From: Candidatus Hermodarchaeota archaeon
GTDB lineage: Archaea > Asgardarchaeota > Hermodarchaeia > Hermodarchaeales > Hermodarchaeaceae
Length of the DNA stretch: 10,937 nt
Assembly: GCA_016839995.1 (NCBI GenBank)
Contig: JAEOTD010000106.1
Location: 1 to 10,937, forward strand
Reading direction: 5' to 3'
Below the pieces are notes generated by a model. It saw nothing but the letters and a program-made list of their open reading frames with translations. It was not told the origin of the DNA and made no database searches. Shown here piece after piece: positions 1 to 5,304 of this stretch. Made by a program: the position numbers and the translations under genes. Numbering within the stretch: the stretch's first letter is position 1; every line of letters begins with the position of its first letter.

Positions 1-222
1 CCGGAAGAACAAGTTGAGAATAAATACAATGCCTAATCCGATTCCTGCATAAATCAGAACCATGTAGACGTTTAACGGAAAGGGATAGGCCAAAGCGAGG
101 GAAATGTAGGAAAGATCGGTTGTTGACGTGAGAATCCAGGCTAAGATGCCCCCGTAAATTACGGCAATTGCGACTTGACTTGCGATTGTGAGAAATCGTC
201 GTTTATCAAATTCACCGTTCAT
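1..222 (-). CDS. Partial membrane protein of unknown function (N-terminal 74 residues)
   Basis: This reading frame starts at an ATG (complement of 220-222) and stays open to the left edge, so only the N-terminus is visible. An AAAGGTGA ribosome-binding site lies about 5 bases upstream, which makes the start convincing. The peptide begins MNGEFDKRRFLTIASQVAIA, with a short charged cytoplasmic head. Two hydrophobic segments follow, roughly residues 13-32 and 51-72, the second ending in FILNLFFR at the edge. The gene follows the binding-protein gene on the same strand, separated by a hairpin and T-tract, so it may be read from partial read-through or from its own signals. I do not recognise the family. 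Linkage suggests, but does not show, a role with the transporter. Confidence 0.75.
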   Translation of the reverse strand, partial: MNGEFDKRRFLTIASQVAIAVIYGGILAWILTSTTDLSYISLALAYPFPLNVYMVLIYAGIGLGIVFILNLFFR

Positions 223-235
223 GATATTCACCTTT

Positions 236-271
236 GAAAAAAAAGAAAGGGTTGTAGGGCCGAAGCCCTAC
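236..271 (-). terminator. UUCG-loop hairpin with T-tract after the binding-protein gene
   Basis: On the minus strand, 11 bases after the stop of the binding-protein gene, the sequence GTAGGGC-TTCG-GCCCTAC (271-254) forms a perfect 7-bp stem closed by a C(UUCG)G tetraloop. It is followed by AACCC and a run of T broken by a single C (about 248-237). This is the classic layout of an intrinsic terminator. In archaea the T-run alone can stop transcription, so the hairpin may instead protect the 3' end of the upstream message. The T-run abuts the ribosome-binding site of the next gene. Confidence 0.6.
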
Positions 272-282
272 GTAGGTTTAGA

Positions 283-2211
283 CTACTTTCGAATGCGGAA
301 GAAGTAGACACCAGCGATGATGATGACAACAATCACCACAACGGCAATGCCGATGTAGAGCGTGTATGGAATCGGTGGTGGACACGGAGTCCGCTCTGGA
401 TGCTCAACACCAAAGTGCCAATCTTCGAACCGGTCTAAGATGACGTATTGACCAGTAACTCGAGTGTTCCACTTGAAGCAGCCTGTTCCTGTGAAGTCTA
501 CCACAGCGTCAGGACTCCAGGTGAAGTTACCGGATTCATACGGTGACCAGATGTGTTCGGGTAGGATCTGCACACTTGTAGCTTGGGTGAAGGTGACGTA
601 ACCACTGTTGTTGGAATAGATGATAACTTGGTAGTCGGTTGGAGTATCTACCTTGTAGATGCTGGCAACGTTGTCAGCAGTGTAGGTACCCCATGGGTGA
701 ATGTTCATTAGACTATATTCCACGTCTTCAGAGGTGAAGTCTTCACCATCATGCCAGGTGATATTGTCGTACAGGTCGAAAGTGTATTTCAATCCGTCCT
801 GAATGTCACCAGCGGCAGTGGTTTCTTCAATTGACCAGTTCCAAGCAAGGTCGGGTGCAGCAGCAGATTCAGGATCAAGGGGATCGACACGCCATAGCGT
901 TGAATAAATCAAGCCAAAGATGGTCTGTGTGTAGCCCGAGGAGCTCAAAATGGTGTTGGTAAAGTCCATACCCTCAGAAAGCACAGTGACGTAATCGGTT
1001 GGGTAACAACCGAAGGGACCACCAGCTGTTGCTTTCAGTCGCATTTGTTGATAGGTGTATGGTTGACCACCCATTCGGTTAAGACCGAACTGCTGAGTGT
1101 AACCTTCCCAGTTATCAGTACGGTAGGCGTGAGTGTATTCGTCGTTGTAGCAGACAATCATGGGCATTTCTTCCATGAGAATCCGACAACAATTCCACGC
1201 CCAGTTCCGAGCTTCAAGCCGGGTTGGCGCATTCATGAACATGGTACAGTTGTAGTCGTATTCAGTGTTGTTGTAGCGGTAGAAGAAGCTGTTGTCGCCA
1301 CCTTCAGTGTGGAAGAAGTCATACAGCAGGGTTGGGTCACCTGGAGGATTGATGTTCCAGCTGAAACAACCAAGGTTGAATTCACCAGTACCGAGGGCTG
1401 CAATCAAAGCGTTGAAGTCAACTTCAACTACAGTACCATGTAGACCAGTTGCTTCTAAGGCTGCAACTTGAGCAAGACAGGCTTGGATAGCTGGGTCATA
1501 ACCAGCTGAGGCCATGAGCTCAATTTGACATCCGTCAGGAGCAGCAACGTTACCAGCCTTGTCTACGCCAGCGTCCCAAACGCCGTTAGTGTTAGCGTCG
1601 TAGAATCGCCAGCCAGGTTCAACTGTGTATGATGCGTCAGTAATGAAGCCTGCCGCATCCAATGTTGCGTTCGCAGCTGTGATGTCTTCAGCATAGAAGT
1701 GAGAGGTCATCTCGTTTTCATAAGTCCAGTACGAGAATGGTAGTGGAATGGGGTTGTCCATTACTTGGGCATAACCACCACGCGCGTTGGCCACAATTGT
1801 GGGCTTATCAAGCCCTTGTGCCATTGCAACACGATAACCCGTAATATTGGTGGGGAATCGTTGACATTGCAAAGTAAGCTGCCGGTAGATTGTACCAGCA
1901 ACAGAGGTAACTTCGATTGCAGGGTTTGCCTCAAGTTCGGCCACTGATTGGTGTGGAATACGTTCGTCATAGGAGTAAACAGTACCAGCCTGAAGAGCTA
2001 GCAGTGCTTGTGCAATATCCTCCGATGGATAGACGATAAAGGTTAATCGATCTACGTAACCACCGTGAGGATCATATCCGCTTGGATAGGTCCAGTCAGC
2101 GCGAACAGACTGGTTCTGGGGGGTAATGTACGCAAGAGATAGGAAGAGGCCCACTAGTGCAATAGCAGTCACTAAAGAGATTTTCGTTAATTTTGTCAAT
2201 TCGGAATTCAT
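283..2211 (-). CDS. ABC transporter solute-binding protein, family 5 (DppA/OppA type), circularly permuted
   Basis: This is an exported, membrane-anchored binding protein that would deliver peptides or oligosaccharides to the permease pair encoded nearby. A signal or anchor helix lies at about residues 11-29, with no lipobox cysteine. A C-terminal membrane helix follows a proline stretch at about 615-637 and ends in FRIRK, a common archaeal anchor. The two halves of the family-5 fold are both present but in swapped order. Residues 51-392 match the usual second half, from a YVDRLTFIVYP strand and an ALLALQAG motif to MEEMPMIVCYNDEYT. Residues 393-608 match the usual first half: IYSTLWRVDP, PDLAWNWS, TWHDGEDFTSEDVEYS, ILPEHIW, GTGCFKW. 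The ATG at 2211 has GGAAGG only one base upstream, which is unusually close. The protein holds about nine N-glycosylation sequons and eleven cysteines. The family assignment is firm; the substrate is unknown. Confidence 0.9.
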   Translation of the reverse strand: MNSELTKLTKISLVTAIALVGLFLSLAYITPQNQSVRADWTYPSGYDPHGGYVDRLTFIVYPSEDIAQALLALQAGTVYSYDERIPHQSVAELEANPAIEVTSVAGTIYRQLTLQCQRFPTNITGYRVAMAQGLDKPTIVANARGGYAQVMDNPIPLPFSYWTYENEMTSHFYAEDITAANATLDAAGFITDASYTVEPGWRFYDANTNGVWDAGVDKAGNVAAPDGCQIELMASAGYDPAIQACLAQVAALEATGLHGTVVEVDFNALIAALGTGEFNLGCFSWNINPPGDPTLLYDFFHTEGGDNSFFYRYNNTEYDYNCTMFMNAPTRLEARNWAWNCCRILMEEMPMIVCYNDEYTHAYRTDNWEGYTQQFGLNRMGGQPYTYQQMRLKATAGGPFGCYPTDYVTVLSEGMDFTNTILSSSGYTQTIFGLIYSTLWRVDPLDPESAAAPDLAWNWSIEETTAAGDIQDGLKYTFDLYDNITWHDGEDFTSEDVEYSLMNIHPWGTYTADNVASIYKVDTPTDYQVIIYSNNSGYVTFTQATSVQILPEHIWSPYESGNFTWSPDAVVDFTGTGCFKWNTRVTGQYVILDRFEDWHFGVEHPERTPCPPPIPYTLYIGIAVVVIVVIIIAGVYFFRIRK

Positions 2212-2244
2212 TCCTTCCGTTTAATACCCTTGCGGCGTATGCCG

Positions 2245-2269
2245 TTTAGCACTGCCGCTAAAGGTTAGC
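2245..2269 (-). promoter_or_regulatory. Overlapping inverted repeats upstream of the binding-protein gene
   Basis: Three arms share a core. TTTAGC (2245-2250) can pair with GCTAAA (2257-2262) across 6 bases, and GCTAA (2257-2261) can also pair with TTAGC (2265-2269) across 3 bases. The element lies between the TATA-like box at 2288-2295 and the start codon at 2211, close to the predicted transcription start. It could be an operator or a switchable leader structure. The arms are short, so this is tentative. Confidence 0.3.
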
Positions 2270-2287
2270 AATCATCAGGCAACGTGG

Positions 2288-2295
2288 TATTTATA
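2288..2295 (-). promoter_or_regulatory. TATA-box-like element for the binding-protein gene
   Basis: On the minus strand the sequence reads GCG-TATAAATA-CC, a close match to an archaeal TATA box. It lies about 77 bases upstream of the binding-protein ATG. By the usual archaeal spacing, transcription would start near 2266 and leave a leader of about 55 bases. An own promoter here would let the binding protein be made in excess over the permease encoded upstream, as is usual for such transporters. No clear BRE was identified. Confidence 0.45.
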
Positions 2296-2387
2296 CGCTC
2301 TGGTAGGGGCGTTGGTACCTTGAAATACGTGGATTCCAATTAACGGAGAGGGCTTGAGAGCCTAATCTGGTAAGGTTCCTATTCAAG

Positions 2388-2690
2388 TCATTCAGATGTT
2401 GGCGGGTATTCTTTTTCTCGGTCCTCACGGTCTAAATCTTCGCTAAGTGCGGGAGGTATGGGGCGCTGCCGTTTCATTGATCGGGTGCTAAGCTCAAGCG
2501 AGATAATCATGGTGAGAAGAACTCCCAGTGAGAGGACTCCCATAAGAATTAACATACCTCCAAAAAGGGCGAGTAATGGATTGATCACCCAGAAGACATA
2601 CATGAGGACAATACCTGACACCATCATAATTATGGGCACTAGGATTGTCCACCGTCGATAAACGATTTTTACTTCCCGTTGTTCGGTCAT
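2388..2690 (-). CDS. Small two-helix membrane protein of unknown function
   Basis: The ATG at 2690 gives 100 residues beginning MTEQREVKIVYRRW. A TTG two codons further upstream is possible but less likely. Two hydrophobic helices lie at about residues 14-34 and 38-62. They are followed by a basic stretch (STRSMKRQR) and a charged, proline-containing cytoplasmic tail rich in Asp, Glu and Arg that ends PPTSE. The positive-inside rule places both ends in the cytoplasm. The gene sits between the 4-5 helix membrane gene and the binding-protein gene on the same strand. Its layout resembles that of the 77-residue protein at 4353-4586: a W-I start of helix 1, an IIM run, and a G-rich second helix. 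I do not recognise the family. Confidence 0.7.
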   Translation of the reverse strand: MTEQREVKIVYRRWTILVPIIMMVSGIVLMYVFWVINPLLALFGGMLILMGVLSLGVLLTMIISLELSTRSMKRQRPIPPALSEDLDREDREKEYPPTSE

Positions 2691-2741
2691 TCTCAAATCA
2701 CAATTTTTGTTCCTGTTATAGGACGTTCAGGTTGGGCTTGA

Positions 2742-3203
2742 TTAAATTATGTCCTTGCTGTACCGTTCAAGTATGAATTCGTTGAAGAGTAAGCCTGCTA
2801 CTGTGCCAAGAGTAAAAACCAGTACTAGTGGGAAGAAAAGGAACACTGACAATGCGAACTGAGAGATCATGAAGAATGTTATGTCTTGTGTAACGATGCC
2901 CAAATATACTGGAGATGATCGAGCCAAGGCAAGGGCTAAGATGGAGATGAACATTGTGGCAATCATCGCTAAGATTGCATCCTTGAATTCAAGGCATATG
3001 ATTCCAAGGAAGAAGGCGGGAATAAAGAGGAGAATAATTGCTAGGTGGGTTAGGAGAGGGATAATGTTCGTATAGCTTGCATGAAGAATTGCAGTTGTAG
3101 TGACAACTCCACCAGCCATTCCATAAGCGGTTAGTGTTAGACGTTGTTTAAGATAGGACATTCTGCTGGTCTCCAAGTATCTTCTGAGTGGAGTGTCAGC
3201 CAT
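2742..3203 (-). CDS. Polytopic membrane protein of unknown function, overlapping the dppB-like stop
   Basis: The ATG at 3203 gives 153 residues and overlaps the stop region of the upstream permease gene (ATGGCTGA), which suggests translational coupling. A GTG at 3227 in the same frame would add eight residues but, like the ATG, has no clear ribosome-binding site. After a charged N-terminus (MADTPLRRYLETSR) come four or five hydrophobic segments, at about residues 25-43, 48-70, 76-96 and 107-141. The tail is a short charged ERYSKDII. No catalytic or binding motif is visible. Its place directly between permease and binding-protein genes suggests an accessory membrane part of this transporter, but that rests on context alone. 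Confidence 0.75.
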   Translation of the reverse strand: MADTPLRRYLETSRMSYLKQRLTLTAYGMAGGVVTTTAILHASYTNIIPLLTHLAIILLFIPAFFLGIICLEFKDAILAMIATMFISILALALARSSPVYLGIVTQDITFFMISQFALSVFLFFPLVLVFTLGTVAGLLFNEFILERYSKDII

Positions 3204-4218
3204 ATTTGATTCGAGGATCAAGAACACCGTAGAGGATATCTGCTATGATGTTGGCGGCGATGACGGTTATGGCTATCATGAAGAATATTCCTTGTGCTGT
3301 GGGCCAATCGTTAGCCGAAAGAGATCCCCAAAGTAGCCTTCCCATTCCGAACCATATGAATACGGTTTCGGTGAGAACAGCACCACTGATAATGAAGGCG
3401 AAGTTGATAGCAATTAAGGAGATTAGTGGGAGAAAGGCATTGCGCACTCCGTGCTTGTACAGAACGGTTCTTTCTTCAAGCCCTTTTGCACGTGCAGTGA
3501 GAATGTAATCTTCTGTCAAGACATCGACGAGGGTGTTACGCATTAGTAGCATGTAACCACCGAAGAATGCCAATGTCAAAGTCATTGCAGGTAGGACAAG
3601 ATGCCATGCAACATCTATTGAATATGAAAATGGATCATTCGGTACGGTGCCAGGTGCACTCGTTGTATGGCCTAATGGAAATAGTGGGAATCCAAGGTAG
3701 AGCTGAGGTAGTACCGAGAAGACCAGCATAAATACCATGCCTAGCCAGAAGACGGGAAAACTGTACATCGTCAAACTAAACGTGATGAGTCCGGTATCCA
3801 TTGCCCCGCCATGACGACTTGCTGCGATTATGCCAGTGACCACGCCAAGGATTACGGCAAAAATCATGGCGGTTCCCATTAGAAGCAGGGTATTGGGAAG
3901 CCGTTCCATGATGTCCTCAACGACAGGATTTCCAGTACTAAAACTGATGCCAAATTGAAGAGTAAACATGTTTTGCATATATGCAACAAAATGATGGAAC
4001 CAATCAAGCCACGTTGCATCTGCAGGCGGAAGTTGGTACAGACGGCGAATCTGCTCTATGGCGTGACGATCCATTCCTGGTTGAATATACAATGTAGCTG
4101 GATCAATTCCGAAAACAAAAACGGGAATTCGGAACAAGAAGAAATTGAAGATTATTACAGCAATGAAGAGTGCAATTGCAATTATCACGCGCTTTAGCAG
4201 GTAACTTCGTAAACCCAT
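3196..4218 (-). CDS. dppB: ABC transporter permease, DppB/OppB type
   Basis: This is one of the two membrane-spanning subunits of the importer and pairs with the DppC-type subunit at 5305-6816. The family pattern is complete. It has an N-terminal helix starting SYLLKRVIIAIALFI, an extracytoplasmic loop with LYIQPGMDRHAIEQIRRLYQL and FTLQFGISFSTGNPV, then five more helices. The cytoplasmic EAA coupling loop (YILTARAKGLEERTVLYKHG, followed by VRNAFLPL) contacts the ATPases, and the end is LDPRIKYG. Starting at the ATG at 4218 gives 340 residues, a normal length. A GTG three codons upstream (4227) is the alternative. The upstream region (4219-4352) is shared with the divergent small gene at 4353 and contains a 19-bp palindrome. 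The substrate cannot be read from the permease. Confidence 0.93.
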   Translation of the reverse strand: MGLRSYLLKRVIIAIALFIAVIIFNFFLFRIPVFVFGIDPATLYIQPGMDRHAIEQIRRLYQLPPADATWLDWFHHFVAYMQNMFTLQFGISFSTGNPVVEDIMERLPNTLLLMGTAMIFAVILGVVTGIIAASRHGGAMDTGLITFSLTMYSFPVFWLGMVFMLVFSVLPQLYLGFPLFPLGHTTSAPGTVPNDPFSYSIDVAWHLVLPAMTLTLAFFGGYMLLMRNTLVDVLTEDYILTARAKGLEERTVLYKHGVRNAFLPLISLIAINFAFIISGAVLTETVFIWFGMGRLLWGSLSANDWPTAQGIFFMIAITVIAANIIADILYGVLDPRIKYG

Positions 4219-4301
4219 TATTACCACTTCGACTCTAATTTCTCAAAATCCCTGAACTGCTAATACTAATAAAATTAACTGAAGGGGTACATAACCTAGT
4301 C

Positions 4302-4320
4302 TGTTCTATGAATTAGAACA
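4302..4320. promoter_or_regulatory. 19-bp inverted repeat, candidate operator in a divergent intergenic region
   Basis: TGTTCTA (4302-4308), TGAAT, TAGAACA (4314-4320) is a perfect 7-bp inverted repeat with a 5-bp spacer, the size expected for a dimeric helix-turn-helix regulator. It lies midway between the start of the dppB-like gene (4218, minus) and the small membrane gene (4353, plus). It touches a TATA-like CTTAAATAAC at 4321-4330 in the plus direction. A role in controlling either gene is inference. Confidence 0.4.
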
Positions 4321-4330
4321 CTTAAATAAC
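4321..4330 (+). promoter_or_regulatory. TATA-like element before the small membrane gene at 4353
   Basis: CTTAAATAAC resembles an archaeal TATA box and lies 23-32 bases upstream of the ATG at 4353. That spacing would give a nearly leaderless message, which conflicts with the AGAGGT ribosome-binding-like site at 4335-4340. An AT-rich run further upstream (about 4266-4277) is an alternative. Weak evidence. Confidence 0.2.
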
Positions 4331-4352
4331 AAAAAGAGGTAAAAAACAGCCA

Positions 4353-4586
4353 ATGACAGGGCAAATGAGCTTTCGTGCACTCTTTGATACAAAACCCACA
4401 TTGAAATGGTTTATCGTTATTGGCATCATTATGATAATCCTTGGAGTGCTTCTTTCTTTGGTCAATGTAATTGGACTGATTCTCGCTTGGATTGGCATTT
4501 TTCTCATGGGGCTATCCGTTATTGCGTTATTCTATCTCTGGGCCACCGAAAGGTATCTACCCCAACCTAGTATGGGTCGAAGATGA
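4353..4586 (+). CDS. Small two-helix membrane protein of unknown function
   Basis: This 77-residue protein begins MTGQMSFRALFDTKPTLKW and has two long hydrophobic helices at about residues 19-40 and 41-63. It ends in a short polar tail (ATERYLPQPSMGRR). An AGAGGT site lies 12 bases upstream of the ATG, rather far but usable. It is divergent from the dppB-like gene and convergent with the anchored exported protein at 4613-5125. The shape resembles the 100-residue protein at 2388-2690, without its charged tail. Composition fits a real membrane peptide better than a chance frame, and nothing sensible is encoded on the opposite strand. I do not recognise the family. Confidence 0.6.
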   Translation: MTGQMSFRALFDTKPTLKWFIVIGIIMIILGVLLSLVNVIGLILAWIGIFLMGLSVIALFYLWATERYLPQPSMGRR

Positions 4587-4612
4587 CGGTAGAATTCACC
4601 AAGGTTCTGTTA

Positions 4613-5125
4613 CTATTGAATAGGAACAATGGTGACTCCTTCAAAGGTATTCAACCGGATAACCTGTGTACTTTCCAGGAAACCTGCATTTACATATGGT
4701 TCTAGGAATAGGAACCAATTCCAGGTTCCTGTGGATTCAGCTTCTTGGAGCTGCTCCCAATCGTCTTCAGGAGTCGGATAATACCAACCAAAGTCATGTG
4801 ATTCACCCGGCTGTAGGAGGATTTGAGGACCCTTTGGTCCCCAGGTATATCGAAGAGTTTGTCCATTCAAAAAGATGCGAGTCTCCGTGTGGAGAAGTTG
4901 GATGGGTGTTGTTAAAGAAGGGTTGTTCACTCGCACATGAACGATGATACGGCGATAGGCTCCACTTGTTTCATTCTTGAACAGTTGAATTTCTGTGACT
5001 TCCATATTGAAGCTGAAAGCCCGATAAGTATCTACCTGGTAGTAAGCCGATAATCCTAAAATGACACTGAATCCTAGAATTATTGCCAAGAAGACAATGA
5101 TACGTGTTCGCCGAATCATATTCAT
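4613..5125 (-). CDS. Membrane-anchored exported protein, LEA-14/WHy-like beta-sandwich
   Basis: The protein has 170 residues: a basic N-terminus (MNMIRRTR), one hydrophobic helix at about 9-29, then a soluble extracytoplasmic part. Residues 40-115 show the beta-strand pattern of the LEA-14/WHy (late embryogenesis abundant type 2) fold. VTEIQLFKNE is followed by a strand ending in VNNPS at 66-70, then IQLLHTETRIFLNG, and LLQPGESHDFGW near 103-114. The N-N-P-S turn after a V-x-V-x-V strand and the later L-N-G are what suggest this family; the call is by pattern only. The C-terminal 50 residues are rich in Trp and Phe. No clear ribosome-binding site precedes the ATG at 5125, and a second ATG lies at 5119. 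The gene lies between the two arms of the transporter locus and diverges from the dppC-like gene. A link to the transporter is possible but unproven. Confidence 0.75.
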   Translation of the reverse strand: MNMIRRTRIIVFLAIILGFSVILGLSAYYQVDTYRAFSFNMEVTEIQLFKNETSGAYRRIIVHVRVNNPSLTTPIQLLHTETRIFLNGQTLRYTWGPKGPQILLQPGESHDFGWYYPTPEDDWEQLQEAESTGTWNWFLFLEPYVNAGFLESTQVIRLNTFEGVTIVPIQ

Positions 5126-5216
5126 TCATCGTTTGTTTTGATTTTTTGAAATGGTAGCTTTTTGTTGTTAATTCATTGTTTTAGGCATTCTTTGAATTCC
5201 TGCCATTACCGTCAAC

Positions 5217-5261
5217 TTAATATAACTTTTAAGCAGGTTCGGACTGTTAATCCCCTATAAG
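5217..5261 (+). promoter_or_regulatory. Candidate promoter region of the dppC-dppD-dppF operon
   Basis: Two TATA-like stretches lie in the 179-base divergent gap: TTAATATAA (5217-5225) and CTATAAG (5255-5261). The second fits better for the plus-strand operon, since a start about 25 bases downstream would leave a short leader holding the AGGTGG ribosome-binding site at 5292-5297, seven bases before the ATG at 5305. The first could instead serve the minus-strand gene starting at 5125. Confidence 0.3.
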
Positions 5262-5304
5262 ACTTTAGCACCAATGAATTTGGGTTTAACTAGGTGGATT
5301 TACT

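Noticed and set aside
1045..1443. 132-codon open frame on the plus strand opposite the binding-protein gene
   Set aside because: Valine- and threonine-rich shadow of a strongly recognised gene; no ribosome-binding site or family resemblance.
283..2211. Reading the swapped order in the binding protein as a broken or chimeric gene, or an assembly join
   Set aside because: The frame is uninterrupted, both halves look complete without duplication, and signal helix and C-terminal anchor are correctly placed. An assembly error cannot be fully excluded without reads.
4587..4612. Possible terminator in the convergent gap between the genes at 4353 and 4613
   Set aside because: Only 26 bases, with no clear hairpin or T-run.
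5216..5233. CTTAA...TTAAG inverted repeat before dppC
   Set aside because: Only 5-bp AT-rich arms overlapping a TATA-like stretch; not distinguishable from base composition.
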